A stretch of 64,000 nt of DNA from the NCBI RefSeq assembly GCF_034120055.1, contig NZ_CP139368.1, positions 682,001 through 746,000 of the forward strand, given 5' to 3'. This DNA comes from Microbacterium rhizosphaerae. Lineage in GTDB: Bacteria; Actinomycetota; Actinomycetes; Actinomycetales; Microbacteriaceae. This document shows positions 50,083 through 59,110 of the stretch, piece after piece. Under the pieces are notes generated by a model. That model made no database searches. It was not told where the DNA came from and was given only the letters and a program-made list of their open reading frames with translations. The position numbers and the translations under genes were made by a program. How positions within the stretch are numbered: position 1 is the first letter of the stretch; every line of letters starts with the position of its first letter.

Positions 50083-51249
50083 ATGACCGACATCAAGAAG
50101 GGCCTCGCCGGGGTCGTCGTCGATTACACGGCGATCAGCAAGGTCAACCCCGAGACCAACTCGCTGCTGTACCGCGGTTACCCCGTGCAGGAGCTCGCCG
50201 CGACCCAGCCGTTCGAGGCCGTGGCGTACCTCCTGTGGCACGGCGAGCTGCCGACCGAGGAGCAGCTGGCGGACCTCGTCGCCTTCGAGCGGGCGAACCG
50301 CACGCTCGACCCCGCCGTCAAGACGGCCATCGATCTCCTGCCCCTCGAGGCGCACCCGATGGATGTCGTGCGCACCGCCGTCTCGGTGCTCGGCGCCGCC
50401 GACCCCGCAGCCTTCGACAACTCGCGCGAGTCGGACGTCGAGAAGTCGCGCCTGCTGCTGGCGAAGATCCCGGCCATGGTGGCGTACGACCAGCGACGCC
50501 GGCGCGGTCAGGGCCTCGTCGAGCCGCGCGACGACCTCGACTACGCGCACAACTTCTTGTGGATGACGTTCGACGAAGAGCCGGACCCGGTCGTGGCCGC
50601 GGCGTTCAACGTGTCGATGATCCTGTACGCCGAGCACTCGTTCAACGCGTCCACGTTCACGGCTCGGGTCATCACGAGCACGATGGCCGATCTGTACTCG
50701 GCCGTCGTGGGGGCGATCGGTGCGCTGAAGGGCCCGCTGCACGGCGGCGCGAACGAAGCCGTGATGCACATCCTCGACGAGATCGGAACGGCGCAGAACG
50801 TCGGCCCGTGGCTCGACGAGGCCCTCGCCTCGAAGCGCAAGATCATGGGCTTCGGCCACCGCGTGTACAAGAGCGGCGACTCCCGTGTGCCGACGATGAA
50901 GGCCGCGCTCGACACCCTCGTGGAGCACTACGACGCCGACGAGCTCGCCGAGCTCTACGACGCTCTGGAGTCCGACTTCGTCTCCCGCAAGGGCATCTAC
51001 CCCAATCTCGACTACCCTTCGGGTCCCTCGTACCACCTGATGGGCTTCGACACCCTCACGTTCACGCCGCTGTTCGTCGCGGCGCGGGTCGCGGGGTGGA
51101 CCGCGCACATCATGGAGCAGGCGGCATCCAACGCCCTCATCCGCCCGCTGTCGGAGTACAACGGTCCCGACGAGCGGCACCTCGACGGGCATGTGCCGGA
51201 TGCCGCGACCGCCGCCACTGCGGACCGTCCGGAGGAAGCCGCGGGCTGA
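50083..51249 (+). CDS. prpC: 2-methylcitrate synthase
   Basis: 388-residue citrate-synthase-fold enzyme; condenses propionyl-CoA with oxaloacetate. Catalytic His residues in GPLHGGANEAVM and GFGHRVYKSGD, and an Asp in the FVSRKGIYPNLDYPSGPSY region. Methylcitrate rather than citrate synthase is inferred from the operon and from the short, prokaryotic length. It is the last prp gene, followed by a strong terminator. Confidence 0.93.
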   Translation: MTDIKKGLAGVVVDYTAISKVNPETNSLLYRGYPVQELAATQPFEAVAYLLWHGELPTEEQLADLVAFERANRTLDPAVKTAIDLLPLEAHPMDVVRTAVSVLGAADPAAFDNSRESDVEKSRLLLAKIPAMVAYDQRRRRGQGLVEPRDDLDYAHNFLWMTFDEEPDPVVAAAFNVSMILYAEHSFNASTFTARVITSTMADLYSAVVGAIGALKGPLHGGANEAVMHILDEIGTAQNVGPWLDEALASKRKIMGFGHRVYKSGDSRVPTMKAALDTLVEHYDADELAELYDALESDFVSRKGIYPNLDYPSGPSYHLMGFDTLTFTPLFVAARVAGWTAHIMEQAASNALIRPLSEYNGPDERHLDGHVPDAATAATADRPEEAAG

Positions 51250-51262
51250 GTCCCCCGACACG

Positions 51263-51298
51263 AAGTCCGCCCCGTCGCGCCGGCGCCGGGGCGGACTT
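51263..51298 (+). terminator. Strong hairpin terminator of the prp operon
   Basis: AAGTCCGCCCC (51263-51273) pairs perfectly with GGGGCGGACTT (51288-51298) around a GC-rich loop, followed by CTGCATTTCTGC. A similar AGTCCG-based terminator follows the amylopullulanase (57338). Confidence 0.85.
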
Positions 51299-51390
51299 CT
51301 GCATTTCTGCGGACGGGACGGGATGCGGGGGTCCGCTGCAATGCGAATCTCCGTCGTTATCGTGGCGGTCCGCGGGAGCTCCTCCCCACT

Positions 51391-51480
51391 GAAAGCGCTT
51401 GCGTTTCTATGCATCCCTGAACGCGACTTCCGTCGAGAACGCAGGAACCGTGAGGAGATTCTCATGTAAGCGCTTGCGGT
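51391..51480. promoter_or_regulatory. Two LacI-type operators and promoter before the amylopullulanase
   Basis: AAGCGCTTGCG occurs at 51393-51403 and 51468-51478, each with the GCGC palindrome of LacI/GalR sites. The second overlaps a -35-like TTGCGG (51474-51479), 18 bp from TAGCTT (51498-51503). This suggests maltose/maltodextrin-type repression by a LacI-family regulator located elsewhere. Confidence 0.7.
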
Positions 51481-51533
51481 CAGAGCCGCGCCGCTGTTAG
51501 CTTCCTGAGAAACCGAACCTCTCAGGAGCACCC

Positions 51534-54500
51534 GTGTCGAAGACGACCCGCGCCTGGCGCGCACTCGCTCTGTCCCTCACCGCGGCCCTCGTCGCCGTCG
51601 GCGGCATCGTCGCAGTGACCACCCCGGCCACCGCCGCCGCGCGGACCTTCACCCTCGTCGGCGATCTGCAGAGCGAGCTCGGCTGCGCCTCCGACTGGGC
51701 TCCCGACTGCGCCCAGACCGCCCTCGTGTCCACCGACAAGCCGGGCATCTACGCCGCGGACTTCACGGTTCCCGCCGGCACCTGGAACTACAAGGTCGCC
51801 GTCAACGGCACGTGGGACGAGTCGTACGGCCTGAACGGCGGGGGCGACAACATCCCTCTGACGGTCGCGGGGCCGACGCAGCTGCGCTTCGAGTTCGACG
51901 ACAACGCGCACAAGGTGGGCGTCGAGGTCGCTCCGGCGGCGCTGCGCGCCGGCTACACGTCCGACGACGACGCGCTCGTCGCCGCTCCCGCGCGTCAGAA
52001 GGGCGCCGACCAGCAGTTCTACTTCGTGATGACCGATCGGTTCGCGAACGGCGACACGTCGAACGACACCGGCGGTCTCACCGGCGACCGGATGACCACC
52101 GGGTTCGACCCGACCGACAAGGGCTTCTACGAGGGCGGCGACCTCGCCGGCCTCCACTCGAAGCTCGACTACATCCAGGGTCTCGGCACGACCGCGATCT
52201 GGCTCACGCCGAGCTTCAAGAACAAGCCCGTGCAGGGCACCGGCGCCGACGCGAGCGCCGGCTACCACGGCTACTGGATCACCGACTTCACGCAGATCGA
52301 CCCGCACCTCGGCACGAACGACGAGCTCAAGTCGCTGATCGCCGACGCGCACGCGCGGGGCATCAAGGTCTACTTCGACATCATCGTGAACCACACCGCC
52401 GACGTCATCTCCTACGCCGAGAACCAGTACTCGTACATCGACCAGGCGACCAAGCCGTACAAGGATGCATCCGGCAAGGCGTTCGACCCGGCCGACTATG
52501 CGGGCGGTGACACCTTCCCGACCATGGATCCGGCCACGTCGTTCCCCTATACACCGGTCGTGTCCGATGCCGAGAAGGACATCAAGGTGCCGTCGTGGCT
52601 GAACGACGTGACGCTGTACCACAACCGCGGCGACTCGACGTATACCGGGGAGTCCACGACATACGGCGACTTCAGCGGCCTCGACGACCTCATGACGGAG
52701 AACCCGAAAGTCGTCAACGGATTCGCCGACGTCTACGACACCTGGATCGACACGGGCATCGACGGATTCCGCATCGACACGGCCAAGCACGTGAACTTCG
52801 AGTTCTGGCAGAAGTGGACCACGAAGGTCCTCGACTACGCGCACAGCCACGGCAAGCCCGACTTCTTCATGTTCGGCGAGGTCTACGACGCCGACCCGGT
52901 GAAACTCTCGCCGTACGTCCGCAAGACCGACATGAACTCGGTGCTCGACTTCACCTTCCAGTCGTCGGCGACCAGCTACGCCTCCGGCAACTCGGCGAAG
53001 GGTCTGCGGACGCTCTTCGCCGGCGACGACCACTACACGACGTCCACGACCTCGGCCACGGCGCTGCCGACGTTCCTCGGCAACCACGACATGGGTCGCA
53101 TCGGATACTTCCTGCGCAACACGTCCCAGCCGCTGCAGCGCGACCTGCTCGCCCACGACCTCATGTTCCTGAGCCGTGGCCAGCCCGTCGTCTACTACGG
53201 CGACGAGCAGGGCTACGCGGGCGCGGATCCGGGCAACGACAAGAGCGCACGCCAGTCGCTGTTCCCGACCCAGGTGGCGGAGTACGCGAACCAGAGCCTC
53301 GTCGACGGAACGCCGCTCGGCACCGGTGCGCACTACGGCACGAGCACGCCCGAGTACACGCAGATCGCCGCGCTCTCCGCCCTGCGCAAGGCGAACCCCG
53401 CGCTGCAGGACGGTGCGCAGATCGAGCGGTACGCCGCCGACGGCGCGGGCGTCTACGCCTTCTCGCGCGTGGACCGCTCGGACAAGCTCGAGTACCTCGT
53501 CGCGCTGAACAACGCGACCACGCCGCAGACGGTGAGCCTCGCGACCCTGACGGCCGGCGCGCACTACGCGTCGATCTACGGCGGGGGAGCGGCGCTCACG
53601 ACGGATGGCGCCGCCAAGACGTCCGTCACCGTGCCGGCGCTGTCCGCCGTGGTGTACAAGGCCGACCGCTCGGTGAGCGCGCCGGATGCGGCATCCGCCG
53701 TCACGATCTCGGCGCCCGCCGCCGGGGCCGCCATGACCGGATCGGCCGCCGTCTCGGCGACGGTCGACGACGCCTGGCGCGAGACGAGCTTCGCGTGGCG
53801 TGTGGTCGGATCGAGCGACTGGCACGCGCTCGGCACGTCCGAGACGACCACGCCGCGCGTCTTCCACGACGTCAACACGCTCGCGAAGGGCACGCTGGTC
53901 GAGTACCGCGCGGTGTCGACGGATGCCGCGGGCCACCGCTCCGCCGCCTCGACCTACGCCTCGGTCGGCAATGCGGTGAACCTCGGCGCCGCCGACCAGC
54001 CGACGGCCGGGTACGGCTCGGTCAGCATCCCGGGAGATCTCGACACCGAGATGGGATGCGCCGGCGACTGGCAGCCCGACTGCGCCGCGGCTCACCTCAC
54101 CAAGCGCGCCGACGGCATCTGGGCCGGCACGTTCGACCTGCCCGCGGGCGACTACCAGTACAAGGTCGCCATCGACGACAGCTGGACCCTCAACTTCGGG
54201 GCGAACGGCGTGAAGGACGGACCGAACATCTCGCTGCACCACCCGGGCGGCACGGTGACGTTCTACTTCGACCCGCGCTCGAACCAGGTGCAGACGACGG
54301 ACGACGGTCCGATCGTGACGCTGCCCGGCTCGTTCCAGGCCGCGATCGGATGCCCCGGCGACTGGGCGCCGGACTGCCTCGCCTCGCTCATGAGCGACGG
54401 CGACCGCGACGGTGTGTACGAGTTCTCGACCGACCGGATCCCGACCGGCGCCTACGAGGTCAAGGTCGCGCACAACCTCGGCTGGGACGTCAACTACGGC

Positions 54501-57314
54501 GCGAACGGCGTGCCGGGCGGAGCGAACATGTCGTTCAGCGCCACCACCGGCAAGCAGGTGCTGTTCCGCTACACCCTGGCGACCCACATCCTGGAGATCA
54601 TCGTCACCGACCCGCCGCTGGCCGGACTCGGGGAGTCGCGTGCGCAGTGGATCGACGCATCCACCATCGCGTGGCCCGCCGATCTCGGATCGAAGGATGC
54701 CGCGGCCACGTGGCAGCTGTACGGCTCCGCCGACGCGAGCCTCGAGGTGAAGGACGGCGCCGTCACGGGCGGCGGCGACCCGATCGCCCTCACGAAGGTC
54801 GCCGGTGGCCTGACCGACGCGCAGAAGGCGAGGTTCCCGGCGCTCGCGGGGTACACGGCCCTGCACGTCGAGGGTCAGGACCGCGCTGGGGTCGCCACCC
54901 TGCTGAAGGGACAGCTGCGCGTCGCGCAGCGCGACGGCGCGGATGCGCTGAGCGCGTTCACCGGTGTGCAGATCCCCGGCGTCCTCGATGACCTGTATGC
55001 GAAGGCCGTCGGTGCGGTGCCCCTCGGCGTCGCCTTCCAGGGTGCGCAGCCCACGTTCCGCGTGTGGGCGCCGACGGCGCAGACGGCGACGCTGCTGACG
55101 TGGGACCCTTCGACGGGCTCAGGGACCGCCGCCGCCGGTGATCCCGTCCGTCGCGAGGCGACGTGGGATGCGGCATCCGGTGTCTGGACGGTCAAGGGCG
55201 GTGCTGCGCTCAAGGGCTCCGAGTTCCTGTGGGAGGTGAAGGTCTACGCCCCGACCACGGGCAGGATCGAGACGAACCGCGTCACCGACCCGTACTCCGT
55301 CGCGCTCACGACGAACTCGACGCGCTCGGTCGCCGTCGACCTCGACGACCAGAAGTGGCGGCCGGACCAGTGGCGCAAGACGGCGTCGCCGGTCGTGGCG
55401 AAGCCCGTGGACCACACCATCTACGAGCTGCACATCCGCGACTTCTCGATCTCGGACACGACGGTTCCTGCCGCCCTGCGCGGCACGTACTCGGCCTTCA
55501 CCCGAGACAGCGCGGGAACGAAGCACCTGCGCGAGCTCGCCGACGCCGGCATCAACACCGTGCACCTGCTGCCGTCGTTCGACCTCGCGACGATCCAGGA
55601 GGATCGCTCGAAGCAGAGCACCCCGGACTGCGACCTCACGACGATGGGGGCGGCATCCCCCGACCAGCAGGCGTGCGTGATGGCCCAGGCCGACACGGAC
55701 GGCTACAACTGGGGCTACGACCCGTTCCACTACTCGACTCCCGAGGGCTCGTACGCGGTGGACCCGAACGGTGGATCCCGCGTCTCGGAGTTCCGGCAGA
55801 TGGTCGGCGCGCTGCACGGCATGGGGCTGCAGGTCGTCCTCGACCAGGTCTTCAACCACACCACGGCCTCCGGCCAGGCCGACACCTCGGTGCTCGACCA
55901 GGTCGTGCCGGGCTACTACCAGCGGCTCAATGCGGCGGGGGCGGTCGAGACCTCGACCTGCTGCCAGAACGTCGCCACCGAGCACGCCGTCGCGCAGAAG
56001 CTCATGGTCGACTCGATCGTCACGTGGGCCAAGGAGTACAAGGTCGACGGCTTCCGGTTCGACCTCATGGGACACGCATCCAAGGCGAACATGCTGGCGA
56101 TCCGGTCGGCGCTCGACGCCCTGACCCTCAAGAAGGACGGCGTCGACGGCAAGGCCGTCTATCTGTACGGCGAGGGATGGAACTTCGGCGAGGTCGCGAA
56201 CAACGCGCTGTTCGAGCAGGCCACGCAAGGTCAGCTGGGCGGGACGGGCATCGGCACGTTCAACGACCGGCTCCGTGACGCGGTGCACGGCGGCAGCCCG
56301 GTCGACGGCGGATCCACGTTCGTGCAGGGCTTCGGCACCGGGCTGGCGACGGACCCGAACGGCGACGCGATCAACGGGTCGGGCGCCCAGCAGCTCGCGG
56401 CCCTCGGGCACGACACCGACCTCGTGAAGCTCGGCCTCGCCGGCAACCTGCGGTCGTACTCGTTCCTGACGTCGGACGGCACGGTGAAGCAGGGCTCGCA
56501 GATCGACTACAACGGCCAGGCCGCCGGTTACGCCGACCAGCCTGACGAGGTGATCAACTACGTCGACGCCCACGACAACGAGACGCTGTACGACCTGTCG
56601 GTGTTCAAGCTGCCGCGTGGCACGTCGATGGCCGACCGCGTGCGGATGAACACGCTGCAGCTGGCGACCGTCACGCTGTCGCAGACGCCGTCGTTCTGGC
56701 AGGCCGGCACGGAGCTCCTGCGCTCGAAGTCGCTCGACCGCAACAGCTACAACTCGGGCGACTGGTTCAACCGCATCGACTGGACCGGAAAGCAGAACAC
56801 GTTCGGCTCCGGTCTGCCGCCCGCCGCCGACAACAGCGGCAAATGGTCGATCATGGCGCCGCTGCTCGCCGACCCGACGCTGAAGCCGAAGGCGGCCGAC
56901 ATGGCCGCCGCCGACGCCGCCGCGATGGACCTGCTGAAGGTGCGCTCGCAGGTGGGCCTCCTGCGGCTCGGCTCCGCCGATCTGATCTCGCAGAAGGTGT
57001 CGTTCCCGAACGGCGGCGCGCAGGCGACGCCGGGAGTCCTCGTGATGCTCGTCGACGACGAGGCCGGTGCCGACGTCGACCCGGCGCTGGATGGCGCGCT
57101 CGTCGTCTTCAACGCGTCGCCCCAGGCGACCACGCAGACGATCGGCTCCCTCACCGGGCGCGACTTCCGGCTCGTCGCCGCCCAGGCGAACGGTTCGGAT
57201 GCGGTTGTGAGGACGACGACGTGGGACACCGCGACCGGTACGGTCACCGTCCCCGCTCGCAGCGTCGCGGTGCTCGTGCAGAAGGAGGCGCCGCTGCGGG
57301 GCAGCCTGCGCTGA
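51534..57314 (+). CDS. Secreted amylopullulanase with two GH13 catalytic domains
   Basis: 1926-residue extracellular enzyme for alpha-1,4 and alpha-1,6 glucan breakdown, ApuB-like. Signal peptide with a Sec-type ATAAAR cleavage site (about 37). X25/SusEF-like starch-binding modules at about 40-135, 828-925 and 928-1025. First GH13 (about 158-690): catalytic Asp in GFRIDTAKH (409), Glu in FFMFGEVYD (443), Asp in FLGNHDMGR (517). Pullulanase part: accessory and CBM48 modules (about 1030-1275), then second GH13: YNWGYDP, Asp in GFRFDLMGH (1505), Glu in YLYGEGWNF (1543), Asp in YVDAHDNETL (1675). No cell-wall anchor is seen. A palindromic repeat is translated within CBM48 (55103-55127). GTG start with AGGAG; LacI-type operators upstream. 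Confidence 0.95.
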   Translation: MSKTTRAWRALALSLTAALVAVGGIVAVTTPATAAARTFTLVGDLQSELGCASDWAPDCAQTALVSTDKPGIYAADFTVPAGTWNYKVAVNGTWDESYGLNGGGDNIPLTVAGPTQLRFEFDDNAHKVGVEVAPAALRAGYTSDDDALVAAPARQKGADQQFYFVMTDRFANGDTSNDTGGLTGDRMTTGFDPTDKGFYEGGDLAGLHSKLDYIQGLGTTAIWLTPSFKNKPVQGTGADASAGYHGYWITDFTQIDPHLGTNDELKSLIADAHARGIKVYFDIIVNHTADVISYAENQYSYIDQATKPYKDASGKAFDPADYAGGDTFPTMDPATSFPYTPVVSDAEKDIKVPSWLNDVTLYHNRGDSTYTGESTTYGDFSGLDDLMTENPKVVNGFADVYDTWIDTGIDGFRIDTAKHVNFEFWQKWTTKVLDYAHSHGKPDFFMFGEVYDADPVKLSPYVRKTDMNSVLDFTFQSSATSYASGNSAKGLRTLFAGDDHYTTSTTSATALPTFLGNHDMGRIGYFLRNTSQPLQRDLLAHDLMFLSRGQPVVYYGDEQGYAGADPGNDKSARQSLFPTQVAEYANQSLVDGTPLGTGAHYGTSTPEYTQIAALSALRKANPALQDGAQIERYAADGAGVYAFSRVDRSDKLEYLVALNNATTPQTVSLATLTAGAHYASIYGGGAALTTDGAAKTSVTVPALSAVVYKADRSVSAPDAASAVTISAPAAGAAMTGSAAVSATVDDAWRETSFAWRVVGSSDWHALGTSETTTPRVFHDVNTLAKGTLVEYRAVSTDAAGHRSAASTYASVGNAVNLGAADQPTAGYGSVSIPGDLDTEMGCAGDWQPDCAAAHLTKRADGIWAGTFDLPAGDYQYKVAIDDSWTLNFGANGVKDGPNISLHHPGGTVTFYFDPRSNQVQTTDDGPIVTLPGSFQAAIGCPGDWAPDCLASLMSDGDRDGVYEFSTDRIPTGAYEVKVAHNLGWDVNYGANGVPGGANMSFSATTGKQVLFRYTLATHILEIIVTDPPLAGLGESRAQWIDASTIAWPADLGSKDAAATWQLYGSADASLEVKDGAVTGGGDPIALTKVAGGLTDAQKARFPALAGYTALHVEGQDRAGVATLLKGQLRVAQRDGADALSAFTGVQIPGVLDDLYAKAVGAVPLGVAFQGAQPTFRVWAPTAQTATLLTWDPSTGSGTAAAGDPVRREATWDAASGVWTVKGGAALKGSEFLWEVKVYAPTTGRIETNRVTDPYSVALTTNSTRSVAVDLDDQKWRPDQWRKTASPVVAKPVDHTIYELHIRDFSISDTTVPAALRGTYSAFTRDSAGTKHLRELADAGINTVHLLPSFDLATIQEDRSKQSTPDCDLTTMGAASPDQQACVMAQADTDGYNWGYDPFHYSTPEGSYAVDPNGGSRVSEFRQMVGALHGMGLQVVLDQVFNHTTASGQADTSVLDQVVPGYYQRLNAAGAVETSTCCQNVATEHAVAQKLMVDSIVTWAKEYKVDGFRFDLMGHASKANMLAIRSALDALTLKKDGVDGKAVYLYGEGWNFGEVANNALFEQATQGQLGGTGIGTFNDRLRDAVHGGSPVDGGSTFVQGFGTGLATDPNGDAINGSGAQQLAALGHDTDLVKLGLAGNLRSYSFLTSDGTVKQGSQIDYNGQAAGYADQPDEVINYVDAHDNETLYDLSVFKLPRGTSMADRVRMNTLQLATVTLSQTPSFWQAGTELLRSKSLDRNSYNSGDWFNRIDWTGKQNTFGSGLPPAADNSGKWSIMAPLLADPTLKPKAADMAAADAAAMDLLKVRSQVGLLRLGSADLISQKVSFPNGGAQATPGVLVMLVDDEAGADVDPALDGALVVFNASPQATTQTIGSLTGRDFRLVAAQANGSDAVVRTTTWDTATGTVTVPARSVAVLVQKEAPLRGSLR
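55103..55127 (-). repeat. Hairpin repeat (type A variant) inside the amylopullulanase
   Basis: Minus strand: GGTCCCTGAGCCCGTCGAAG then GGTCC, arms CCCT/AGGG with loop GAGCCCGTCGA. It is read in frame as DPSTGSGT in the CBM48 region. Confidence 0.75.
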
Positions 57315-57337
57315 CACCGCATCCCCGCGGGATCGAG

Positions 57338-57370
57338 AGTCCGTCGCACTGCCGCGCAGTGCGGCGGACT
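57338..57370 (+). terminator. Hairpin terminator after the amylopullulanase
   Basis: AGTCCGTCGCACTG (57338-57351) pairs with CAGTGCGGCGGACT (57357-57370), 13 pairs plus one G-U, with a 5-nt loop, followed by TTCCC. Confidence 0.85.
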
Positions 57371-57443
57371 TTCCCGTGAACAGCTCGTGAACGCTCGATG
57401 CGATGGCCGTTCCGGGCGTCGCGGAGCGGACAGAGTGGTTCCG

Positions 57444-58178
57444 ATGAAGACCACGCCGGCTCCGCTGTCGCGGTTCTCGGCCCGACTCGAGCCGGCTGCG
57501 ACCGCGATGGTGTGGTGGGAGCCGGGGCGGCGCCTCGAGCCGATGGCGGTGCTCGAGGTTCCGCTGCGGCCCGGAGATTCGCTGGTCACCGTGGAGCTGT
57601 CCACCATCTGCCGCTCAGACCTGGCGATGATCCACGGCGACCTCTCCGCCTCGGCGCCCCTCGTCCTCGGGCACGAGAGCGTCGGGCGCGTCGTCACGGC
57701 GGGATCGGAGGCCGTCGACGTCGACGGTGAGCCGCTGCGCTGCGGCGATCGCGTCGTGTGGTCGATCGCCGCTCCGTGTGGCGCGTGCGCGGACTGCGCC
57801 CGCGGTGCGTGGCACGACTGCCTCTCGGCACGCGAGTACGGCCATGAGCGCGTGCGTGCGGGATGGGAGCTGAGCGGCGCCTTCGCGACGCACATCCATC
57901 TGCGCGCGGGAACGGACATCGTGAAGTCGGATGCGGCCGTGCCCGCCGTGCTGCTCGCTCCGCTGGGGTGCAACGTCGCCGCCGGCCGGCCGGCGCTTCC
58001 CGGCACGGAGCCCGCGAGCGATCTGCGGTCCGCCGTGCGCCAGGTCGAGCGCGCGTGGCGCCACCTCCCCTCGCGCGAGCTGACCGCGGCGACGCTTCCC
58101 CTGTCGCGCGTCGACGAGGCGTTGGCCCTCGCCGAGACCGACGACCGCGCACGGGTGGGCGTCGACCCGCGAAGCTAG
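57444..58178 (+). pseudogene. Zinc-type alcohol dehydrogenase missing its Rossmann domain
   Basis: 244-residue reading frame in which the N-terminal GroES-like domain of a medium-chain dehydrogenase is intact (SRSDLAMIHGD-type ICRSDLAMIHGD, GHESVGRVV, the structural-zinc set CGACADCARGAWHDC) and then jumps from [11 protein letters not shown] directly to the C-terminal substrate-domain helix [16 protein letters not shown] and [14 protein letters not shown]. About 110 residues with the NAD-binding GxGxxG are gone, in frame. It most resembles the phosphonate-catabolism-associated dehydrogenase subgroup. It cannot bind NAD in the usual way, so it is probably a pseudogene, although a cofactor-free role is not excluded. 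Confidence 0.8.
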
Positions 58179-58237
58179 GGTGGGAGCGGCGGGCGAGACC
58201 CCTGCCCGTGCGATCGAGCACCAGTGAGCGGAGAAGC

Positions 58238-59014
58238 ATGACCGATTACGAGACGATCCTCATCGAGATCCGGGGGCGCGTGGGGTGGATCACGCTGAAC
58301 CGCCCCGAGGCGCTGAACGCACTGAACTCGCAGGTCATGGCCGACGTCGTCGATGCGGCGACCCGCTTCGACGCCGACGACGGCATCGGCGCGATCGTGG
58401 TGACCGGGTCGGAGCGGGCGTTCGCCGCCGGTGCCGACATCAAGGAGATGGAGTCCAAGAGCGGCCTCGACATGCTCATGGGTGACCATTTCGGCGGGTG
58501 GGCGCGGTTCGCTGCGGTCCGCACGCCGGTGATCGCGGCGGTGTCCGGCTACGCGCTGGGCGGTGGATGCGAGCTCGCGATGATGTGCGACATCATCCTT
58601 GCCGCCGACACGGCGAAGTTCGGGCAGCCCGAGATCAACCTCGGCGTGATCCCCGGCATGGGCGGCACACAGCGCCTCGTGCGGGCGGTCGGCTACTACA
58701 AGGCCGCGGAGCTCGTGCTCACCGGACGGCTGATGGATGCCTCGGAGGCCGAACGTGCCGGCCTCGTCTCGCGGGTGGTGCCGGCATCCGAACTGCTCGA
58801 GGAGGCCGGGAGGGTCGCCGACACGATCGCCGCGAAGTCGCTGCCGTCGCTCTACGCGGCGAAGGCGGCGATGGATGCGGCGCTGGAGACGACGCAGGCC
58901 GAGGGGCTGCGCTTCGAGCGGCAGGCGTTCGCCGCGCTGTTCGACACCGAGGACCAGAAGGAGGGCATGGCGGCCTTCCGTGAGAAGCGCGCGCCGGCCT
59001 TCGGCAATCACTGA
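58238..59014 (+). CDS. Enoyl-CoA hydratase
   Basis: 258-residue crotonase of the classic hydratase type. [13 protein letters not shown], oxyanion stretches [10 protein letters not shown] and [14 protein letters not shown], and both catalytic glutamates in [18 protein letters not shown]. The C-terminal [23 protein letters not shown] is typical. Fatty acid or amino acid beta-oxidation; neighbours etfB-etfA, on the same strand, would take the electrons of the matching acyl-CoA dehydrogenase. GGAGAAG ribosome binding site. Confidence 0.93.
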   Translation: MTDYETILIEIRGRVGWITLNRPEALNALNSQVMADVVDAATRFDADDGIGAIVVTGSERAFAAGADIKEMESKSGLDMLMGDHFGGWARFAAVRTPVIAAVSGYALGGGCELAMMCDIILAADTAKFGQPEINLGVIPGMGGTQRLVRAVGYYKAAELVLTGRLMDASEAERAGLVSRVVPASELLEEAGRVADTIAAKSLPSLYAAKAAMDAALETTQAEGLRFERQAFAALFDTEDQKEGMAAFREKRAPAFGNH

Positions 59015-59081
59015 TACTCAGGTTCACGTATTCTGAGACTGAGGTTCAATCGCACGGCCCATGTCAGGCCCGAGAACCGTT

Positions 59082-59087
59082 TATAGA
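59082..59087 (+). promoter_or_regulatory. -10 hexamer TATAGA of etfBA
   Basis: TATAGA with a start near 59094, giving a short leader with GAAGGAG before the ATG at 59111. Upstream, CTCAGGTTCA and CTGAGGTTCA (59016-59048) form a near-direct repeat that could be an operator. Confidence 0.5.
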
Positions 59088-59110
59088 CTCGTCACGACGA
59101 AGGAGTGCTC

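Noticed and set aside
51191..51469. Small open frame between prpC and the amylopullulanase
   Set aside because: It crosses the terminator and the first operator and has no ribosome binding site or motif.
51522..54866. 1114-residue minus-strand open frame inside the amylopullulanase
   Set aside because: Antisense shadow; composition is Arg/Val/Gly with no recognisable motif, while the sense frame has all GH13 residues.
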